NCBI GenBank assembly: GCA_030847615.1
Contig: JAUMIR010000004.1
Span: 188,420,501 to 188,484,500 of the forward strand
Source: Gambelia wislizenii
Taxonomy: Eukaryota; Chordata; Lepidosauria; Squamata; Crotaphytidae
Direction of reading: 5' to 3'
Length of the DNA: 64,000 nucleotides
The notes under the pieces are model-generated. The model saw only the letters and a list, made by a program, of their open reading frames with translations, searched no databases and was not told the origin of the DNA. Each line of letters starts with the position of its first letter. Position 1 is the first letter of the stretch. This document shows, piece by piece, positions 57,638-64,000 of this stretch. The translations under genes and the position numbers were made by a program.

Positions 57638-58956
57638 TGGAAAAAGAACTGGTGGGTTGCCTTTGTGTTCTTTTTGTGTGGCTTTAGGAAGGAATCAGAG
57701 AAATCCCACTCTGCCCCACTTCTCATGCCAGTGTTGGGTTACTTTTCCAGTCTATAGTTCCATCATCCCTGGGCATGCACTGGTATGATACATGCATGGC
57801 ATACAACAGCAGGTAAGGATATCTTTATGTGCACTTATGGAGCAGATTATTGTTGCTTGTTTGGGAATCCAGAAGATAGTGTTAGTAGAGAAAGGAGCAG
57901 GGCCAGGTGAAAATCTTTGAGAAACATTGAACTATGGTGAACTAATTTGCTTGCCATGAAAGTAAAAAGAAACAGCAGGACAAGTGGAAGACTTGTTACA
58001 GCCAATGGAAAATTTGTATAAACTGAATGGTGTTGTTAACATGTGTTATATGACCCCCCCCCATAGAAGACTTATAATATCCCCTTTCACTCCTCTAAAA
58101 TTTGTACTGTACATTCCTTCTTGGATACCCATGGGACAACTGAATGGTTTGATTCAAAGGATATATTTTCTAAAAATAATTTTAAAAATAAATCACATAA
58201 CGCTGATCTTCTTTATTATGTTTAAATACCTCAGTCTAAAAACTCAAAATATTGATGACCTAATGCATTTTAAAAAGAGCACAAAGCCACTGTTATGGCA
58301 CACATCATTATGTAATGTGCTATTTTCAATTTGTATGTAGTAAAACTAATTTAAAAGATATATTTCTCTTAGTGGGAGTTCATGACACCCCCAAACTGAG
58401 GTGAAAAGCTATTAAATGACCTAAAGTCTTTGCTTTATATGCTGCTTTCACTTTTTTTTCTGCTCAGGTGGTGTTTTTGATCATATTTTCAGTATTTCTG
58501 ATGTTGGCCTATGGAGAGGCAATTTTTCAGAGCTGCAACTCAAGTTAGAGTCCTGTGGGATTAGTAATCCAACCTTATAAACCAGTACCTTGTTTCTGAC
58601 ATTTGCACTGTTTCCACTTAGGCAATCATTAACTTGAATGAAACTGTGAAGCAATACAAAATTATACAAAAGGAGAAAAAGATATTTTAAAAAATTAAAC
58701 TTGTCCTAAATAAATGATTGGGAATAGATATCCCCACCCAATCTTATTATAGCAATGATTTTATGAGATTGTAATGAAAGCAGGATAACTAGATTGTTTT
58801 GGGAGTAATTTTAAAACAGTAAATGTTATAGTAACCAGATACTTGCTATGGATCCAGTCTATTATGAATATCACAAAAACTCTTACTTCCTCTGGAAGCC
58901 CTCTACCTTGTTTTCTGTTACCTTTAAATAAATAAAAAATGTACATTGAAATTGTA

Positions 58957-58959
<3 letters not shown>

Positions 58960-58996
<37 letters not shown>
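58960..58996. repeat. (TC)n microsatellite
   Basis: About 18 TC units. Confidence 0.95.
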
Positions 58997-59000
<4 letters not shown>

Positions 59001-59250
59001 CATAAAGGTGGCCCTTACACAAGCATGAGTGTTTGAGCCAAGAAATGTGTTGAAAAATGTGTAGAAGTAATCTATCCAAAGGAAGACTGTATTCTGATCT
59101 TTGTGTTAGCCCTGGAAGTTTGAATTAGGTAAGTGCCTAATACAGACTTTACAAAATTCTACAATAGACTTATCTCCAATCCATTTACACTGATATGACA
59201 GCACCCTTAAATATGTTGAAAATTATATGATGGACTGTGTTAGTATAAAA

Positions 59251-59281
59251 GAGAGAGAGAGAGAACAGGAGAGAGAGAGAA
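59251..59281. repeat. (GA)n microsatellite
   Basis: Two GA runs separated by ACAG. Confidence 0.9.
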
Positions 59282-59624
59282 ATTAAAAGGGGCTACAGAG
59301 AACTGTAACAAAATCCATTAATAGTTCAGGAGGGGAACAGGAGCTGGATTAAACTTCTCCCATTTTCTTTCTTTCTTTTTTTTCCTGCCAAACAGCAATC
59401 ACAGAGAACTTAGCCTTTAAAAAGTGATCTATGCATGAGTTCTAAACAAGTTCAGCTGGAATCCAGTTTCTGTGTCTTTCATTATAAAGCCACAGACATG
59501 TGCATGGGCACATATGTGTACACTGTAGCCATACAAACCTTGTTATTTTTATCCTGATTTTCAAAGATTTTTAACCTTGGCATGTGTCTGCATACTTGTC
59601 ATGGTTCTTCTATTTAACAGTATG

Positions 59625-59735
59625 TTTATTGGGGTTTTTTGTTGTGAGCATTCAACATGACCGTCTCATAGAGTTTTCTTGGCAAGATTTATTTGAAAGA
59701 GGTTTGCTAATCTCCTTCTGTTACAGTAAGAAGTG
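59625..59735 (-). mobile_element. SINE remnant, minus strand
   Basis: TTTTCTTGGCAAGATTTATT and AGAGGTTTGCTAATCTCCTT are the reverse of the SINE body seen at 12241-12472 (AAATCTTGCCAAGAAAA). The tRNA-derived head is lost. Confidence 0.65.
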
Positions 59736-60359
59736 TGAGGGGATGTTGGAGTCCCAGCTGTAAGGCCAGTATCTCCAGAAAGTGTGGGAGAATTATTAGC
59801 TCAAAAGGAGGCCTGCAACAGGAGGGTAACTTTGGAGAACTTTTCACCTATGTATACCAGTACTAACTGTAGAGGGCACTCCAAAGTCAAAGTATTTTAT
59901 TGGAATTAACAAAGGAGATACATGCTAACATATAAGAACATACATTCTTAAGAACCATGCAAGGCTATTGGAAATTAAGGAGTGAAGGGCTGGATAGAGA
60001 AAAGTCAGGGGTGGAAGGGTGATAGTCCTGGGGAAAGAGGTCCGTGCAGCAGAGGGACTCAGACAACATCTGAGGGTGGCACAAAGAATCTGGCAGAATG
60101 GAGGTGTCTTGTTCAGAAATGGCCATCAACATCAATACCTAGTCAGCCTGGGATGGCAGGGAAGCCCCAGAAGTTTGATGCTGGGAATTCAGGACACAAG
60201 CTACCCCTGCAAGTATCACCATGAATGTTGCATTTGTGTCAGCCAGCATTCATTTTGAGGTTGTCCCGGGGGGGGGGAGAACCATTTTGGGGTCATGAGG
60301 GACTAGTAGGGTGGCAAAGGTAACCCGAGGGGCCCAGTAAAGTTAGAGTAGATAAGGTC

Positions 60360-61660
60360 TTTATTCTGGCTGCAGTTGTATCTAAACCTAGTGGCAGCCC
60401 AATTTGAGGGAGGGATTTAAAGATGAGTTCAAGCTTCCATTTGAAGGACTGTGGCACCCATTTATGGCACATGATCTCAAGTCAATCTCAGGACTTCCCC
60501 CTTAGGCATCATGCCCAAGAAGCCACCAGGTAAATATCACCTGATTCACCATCTTTCATATTCCAGAAGGGAGTTGGTAAATGATGCCATCCCTGATCAT
60601 CACTACTCCATGTGCTATATCTCCCTTGACAAGGCAGTGGGCACCATGCAGAGTTTGGGTATCAGGGAAGTGCCAGTTCACCTTAGGTTCTGGGTTTTTT
60701 GTTTGATGGCCAGTTCTACATGGACTGAACACTCCCTATGGGATCCTTGGTCTCCTGCTCTTTTTGAAAGATTTGTCATCTTTCTAGATTGGTCCCTGCA
60801 TGGTAAATTGGGCTTGGGGTGGTAGTGCACTACCTGGACAATTCTCTCCTCATAGGGAGGTGGGGCATGGGGGAGGGTCAGGGCCTAATGAGTGACTTCC
60901 AGGTTCTTGCAGAGGAAATAGAGGTTCCTTTGACAGAGGAGAAGACTGAGGGCCTTTCTCAGAAACTGCCCTTCCTAGGCATCAAGACACCCTACAATAG
61001 CAATGCAGATTGCCATGGGAGATCTTAGGCAATGAGTAGGTCACTTTATGCAGGGCAGGAAGGCTAGACAAAAGGAATTGCAAGAACACCTTAACTTCGC
61101 CTGCTTGGTCGTGGCACCAGGCTGAGCTTTCTTGAGTTGGCTGTGTGATGTCTTGACGGGGGATATTTAGGCCACATAATAGGATTAGGATTATGCAGGG
61201 GATTATGGAGGAGCTGCATATCTAGAGGAAAGTTTTGGATAGATTGAATGGTGTCTCATTCTGGAGGGATCATCTTAAACTGGTGGAAGCCCTCCAAATC
61301 TCTTCCAATATGGCTGGGTCAATGGTGTTTGGGGCCTATTTATGTAGATGGTGTGCTCATAACTGGCCTCCAGAGTGAGCAAAAGAAGACATCACTTCTG
61401 AACTCAATTTCCTTGCATTCTTCCCCCTCATGTTGCTGTCTGGATATAGAGCAAGGAACTGTCCAATTCTTCTGTCCATTTCTGGTGCAATAATTTGACC
61501 ACAGTCCGTGATGAGAATTCCCAGTTCTTCAGATCCCCCAGGGTTTTATGGCTAGCTTTTACACTAAAGTGTCTCCAATTTAATATTCTTTTCATGGTGC
61601 TCCATGTGGCTGGGGTGGACAATTGCATTGCTGATACTCTCTTCCACAAGCAAATGGAAT
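60360..61660 (+). pseudogene. DIRS reverse transcriptase-RNase H remnant
   Basis: Pieces in order: GLWHPFMAHDLKSISGLPP, MPKKPPGKYHLIHHLSYSRR, ELVNDAIPDHHYSM, ISLDKAVGTMQSLG, ALFERFVIFLDWSLHGKLG, VVHYLDNSLLIG (YLDD-type active site with one Asp changed to Asn), VPLTEEKTEGLSQKLPFLGI. The RNase H-like part is fragmentary (VQFFCPFLVQ near 61470). PKK.PG..R.IHHLS and VVHYLDD are hallmarks of DIRS reverse transcriptases. At least five frame changes make it non-functional. Confidence 0.82.
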
Positions 61661-62310
61661 GCTTCAGATAGCTAGCACAGGGCTCCAGAGCTGCCCCAGA
61701 ACTGATGCTTCAAGATCTATGGAAGCTTGGAGGGAAAGAGGTAGCATTATCAGCATGTCCTTAGTGCCAAGTATGAAATATTGTTACTCCTTGGATGTGC
61801 AAGAGTTTGTCACATTTCTCCACAGAGAGGGCATACCCAATGAGTGCTCCATATCACATGTACTCCAGTTTTGTGTCATATTGGCACTGAAATCTAATAA
61901 GAACAAGCTGTCAGCCCTTGCTTTCCTTGCAAAGGCCCAGGGGTATTCAGATCCTACAGGAGACTTTGGAGTGAAAAAGGTATTGGAAGGCTGAATCAGG
62001 GAACATGGTAAGATTCAGGATGTTAGGAAACTAATCTCTCCACACATTCTCTGGGGGCTGTCCCAGTTATGTCCTCATCTGTCAGTTTCTATGTGAAGTA
62101 TTCCACTACCATGCATTAATTATATCTAAGATTCTGGCCCAGTTAGGGCTAAAGAGTGGAAAATTTGGAACTCATTCCTTTTGCATAGGGGCGGCTTCCA
62201 TAGCTGCTGCCATGGGCTTCAGTGTAGCCTCCATTCAGTGCATTGTGTGCTGGAAATTGAGTCTGCTCAGGGTGTATGTTCAGCCTGTCAGGCACTAGTG
62301 CCAAGACCTT
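61660..62310 (+). pseudogene. DIRS tyrosine recombinase remnant
   Basis: N-terminal text: YSLDVQEFVTFLHREGI, SALAFLAKAQGYSDPTGDF, VKKVLEG, then SPHILWGLSQLCPHLSVS. The catalytic C-terminus near 62175-62305 reads GAASIAAAMGFSVASIQCI, then WKLSLLRVYVQPVRH and a stop. This matches the H-x-x-R ... G-R-W ... Y layout of DIRS recombinases. The Tyr nucleophile (RVYVQP) is present; the Arg of HxxR is Cys here and GRW is altered. Stops and frameshifts interrupt it. Confidence 0.7.
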
Positions 62311-62560
62311 ACCTCTCACTTTATGTTTCAGGTATGCAAGTATCTGGGAGTAGGAAGCAAGTGCTAATTTGTGGGAATAGCCCAAGATGTTTGGACAACA
62401 CTCATAGAAGTATGAATAGGGAGATTAGGGATGCCTTAGGTAAGGGGTTGGGCCACTTTATTCCACATTGTAATCATTTTACAATGGCCTGAGCTCTACA
62501 CTTGTCTGAAGAGGATAATTTGCTGCTCCTGGGAGTTTTGAAACAGGGTTGCAGGCTGTT
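62310..62560 (+). pseudogene. SGNH-hydrolase-like 3' ORF remnant of the DIRS element
   Basis: After the recombinase stop a frame reads QVLICGNS (compare the GDS/GHS block that opens SGNH esterases). Then, after an apparent deletion, comes SMNREIRDALGKGLGHFIPH and, frame-shifted past a TGA, ALHLSEEDN (compare the D-x-x-H block, DGVHLSE). An SGNH-type ORF is known in some tyrosine-recombinase retroelements. The fit is by eye on short motifs and the central part is missing. Confidence 0.5.
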
Positions 62561-63329
62561 TTAGCTGGCCTGGTCCAGATGGTTGTCCCTTATCCATGGC
62601 ATGTAGTAGAGGAGAAAAATAGCTTGGTGAACACCAGGAGGCACTGTTTGGGTGAAGGAGATATTTCTGGAACCTCCTTTCAGGTACTGAGAGGGTGAGG
62701 AAAGGAGCTAGCCTTTGGGCTGGTATGGGGTACCTCTCCCGTTAAGTCTTGGGGTGTGAGGGGGAGCTCCTTGGGTTGGCCTTCAACAGCAACATGGTAT
62801 GAGGGCAGCTCAATGGCTTGGTTTCTCCTTGGAGCTTAGGTGATTCACCCAAGAGTGGCAAGGAGGAGGTCTGTCTGGGAGTCCTCACCTCAGCCTAGCC
62901 AAACCAAATTGCACCCCCTTTTGGCATTTTTGCCATGCTGATAATGTTTTAACTGCTCCTTTAAACTAGTCAAATAAAGTGGCCCTATTCAACCCATCTG
63001 TGAGTTTGGTCTCTTTATCCCTGCCCCTCCTGGGCCAGCAAAATATTTAATGAAACATATTGTTAATATTCCCCCCCTCCCGGCCAAATCTTTGACACAG
63101 ATCATAGAGAATCCTGCGGGAAAGGTCCAAAAGGACAGTTAATGTTTCCAAGAAACCTGGGATAAGGCTAGGGAAGCTCTTGAGTTGGGTGAGTGGAGAA
63201 GATGGCCAATCCATTCACCTGTCCAAGCAAGATAAAAGAAAACACTCACCACGTTCACCATGAACTATGTAGGTTTGGCAGCCTTCATACCTGCCAGACT
63301 ATGTCCCTACCTCAAGAAACTATAGTGAG

Positions 63330-63930
63330 GACCCGTCTACATGGTAAAAAAAATATGTACGCCATTTGAAAGATCGCTCTTCTATACACACAGCCATTTG
63401 ATTCATACGTGTCATTCAGAAGGGGGGCTGGCGAATCCCCCATAAACTACGTGGATTCGGAATTTGGAAGGAGTAGCGGATCTCGGCATAAAATCCATAC
63501 AGCTGTTCGAATGGCTGATGGTCTGTATGCCCCATTCGCACACATGAGAACAGGCAGTGTAATCTGATTGGCTGAGTAGAGGGAGCGGGGCGAGCAAGGA
63601 GGGGAATTGGGAGTGGCCCCCATGTTGGATTCCCGGCTAAGTGAGAGTCCAGTAAGTCCATGAATTTTATATATTTATTTTTATTTTACATTGTAAATAG
63701 GGAAAACCGAATGTCTGCAAAGCAGGCACCTTTTTAAATAAAAATAAAAGCGGCGGGAGATTTAAAACCACCACTTGGCTTGCTCGCTCCAGCCAGCTGG
63801 GGAAGGGCATCATATGGAGTTTACGGGGGGTAAAAAATCATGTAGGCAGATTGTATGCATATGAACGATTGCCTATTCATATTTTTTACCCCAAAACAGA
63901 TTTTTTTTAATTGTATAGATGGACAGCTAG
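63330..63930. mobile_element. Probable non-autonomous TIR transposon
   Basis: The ends GACCCGTCTACATGGTAAAA and, inverted, GTCCATCTATACAATTAAAA pair imperfectly. The interior has CATTCAGAAGGGGGG and GATTGGCTGAGTAGAGGGAG as in the 7855-8665 element. Non-coding. A possible flanking duplication is weak (CTATAGTG / AGCTAGTG). Confidence 0.5.
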
Positions 63931-64000
63931 TGTCTGTAGGGAATTATTGATATTTATATTAAGCAGAATGCAGTGTAACCCCAGTGCAACATGAGCTTCC

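Larger units (their letters stand above)
57640..59620. other. Unassigned DNA
   Basis: No exon or transposon recognised. Contains the TC microsatellite 58960-58996 and GA repeat 59251-59281. Confidence 0.4.
59980..63040 (+). mobile_element. DIRS-order retroelement, decayed
   Basis: The order gag, RT/RNase H, tyrosine recombinase, SGNH-like ORF, non-coding end is readable across many stops. DIRS-order elements integrate with a tyrosine recombinase rather than an integrase or endonuclease. A gag zinc-finger remnant (PCKYHHECCICVSQHSF) lies near 60205-60260. The 3' non-coding part (62570-63035) also occurs alone at 9672 and 50465. The 5' terminus was not located, and terminal repeats could not be delimited. 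Confidence 0.8.

Noticed and set aside
1..64000. CRISPR arrays, operons, bacterial insertion sequences
   Set aside because: No regularly spaced identical repeats and no prokaryotic gene arrangement; the DNA is vertebrate nuclear.

Overview
The window looks like squamate-reptile (lizard or snake) nuclear DNA, most likely the inside of large introns of one host gene. The evidence is the repeat mix: CR1 and L2-type LINEs, a long L1, a tRNA-derived SINE ending in a BovB-like GACTTGAAG...CACACAACAACA tail, a Ty1/copia element, a DIRS-order (tyrosine-recombinase) retroelement, small Helitrons and many short TIR elements. No bacterial-type genes, RNA genes or CRISPR arrays are visible. The only host coding sequence I can support is one minus-strand exon at 3213-3432. 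It encodes two IQ motifs of the IQGAP family, is open throughout, and has a good acceptor (CCCCTTTCCCAG) and donor (GTAAGT). If the gene is intact, everything above about 3.4 kb is the upstream intron and everything below 3.2 kb the downstream intron.

Layout. 1-3.2 kb: intronic DNA, a minus-strand CR1 3' end and a short palindromic DNA element. 3.2-3.4 kb: the IQGAP-type exon. 6.2-7.1 kb: L2-type LINE, minus strand. 7.2-8.7 kb: a degenerate TGCAGAAAA repeat and a TIR element. 9.6-11 kb: a DIRS-family terminal segment and a CR1 3' end. 12-31 kb: mostly unassigned DNA with a SINE, two TA-flanked TIR elements, two non-autonomous Helitrons (20.05 kb plus strand, 25.1 kb minus strand) and L2 fragments. 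32-40.2 kb: a full-length but broken L1 inserted in a Harbinger-like element and itself carrying a perfect foldback element. 41.4-43.4 kb: an L2 tail and the endonuclease part of another LINE. 43.5-46.5 kb: a second foldback and two more Harbinger-like copies. 48.7-50.7 kb: CR1 and DIRS remnants. 51.2-56 kb: a Ty1/copia element inside a TA-flanked TIR element. 56.3-57.6 kb: CR1 reverse transcriptase. 59.6-63 kb: SINE remnant, then a decayed DIRS element with gag, RT/RNase H, tyrosine recombinase and an SGNH-like 3' ORF. 63.3-63.9 kb: a TIR element.

The elements nest, which gives a relative order of events. A Harbinger-like element was hit by the L1, which was hit by a foldback element (TSD TTA). 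A pogo-like TIR element was hit by copia (TSD ATTTT). An L2 3' UTR was hit by a Helitron (A|T target). A CR1 was hit by a short LINE tail. Nothing here is a complete autonomous element. The least damaged reading frame is the copia pol ORF (751 codons, no stop), whose reverse transcriptase active site is nevertheless missing. The most unusual items are that copia derivative, the two-copy Helitron family with a G-rich minisatellite inside one copy, the two unrelated near-perfect foldback elements, and the DIRS element with its SGNH-like ORF and separate terminal-segment copies.
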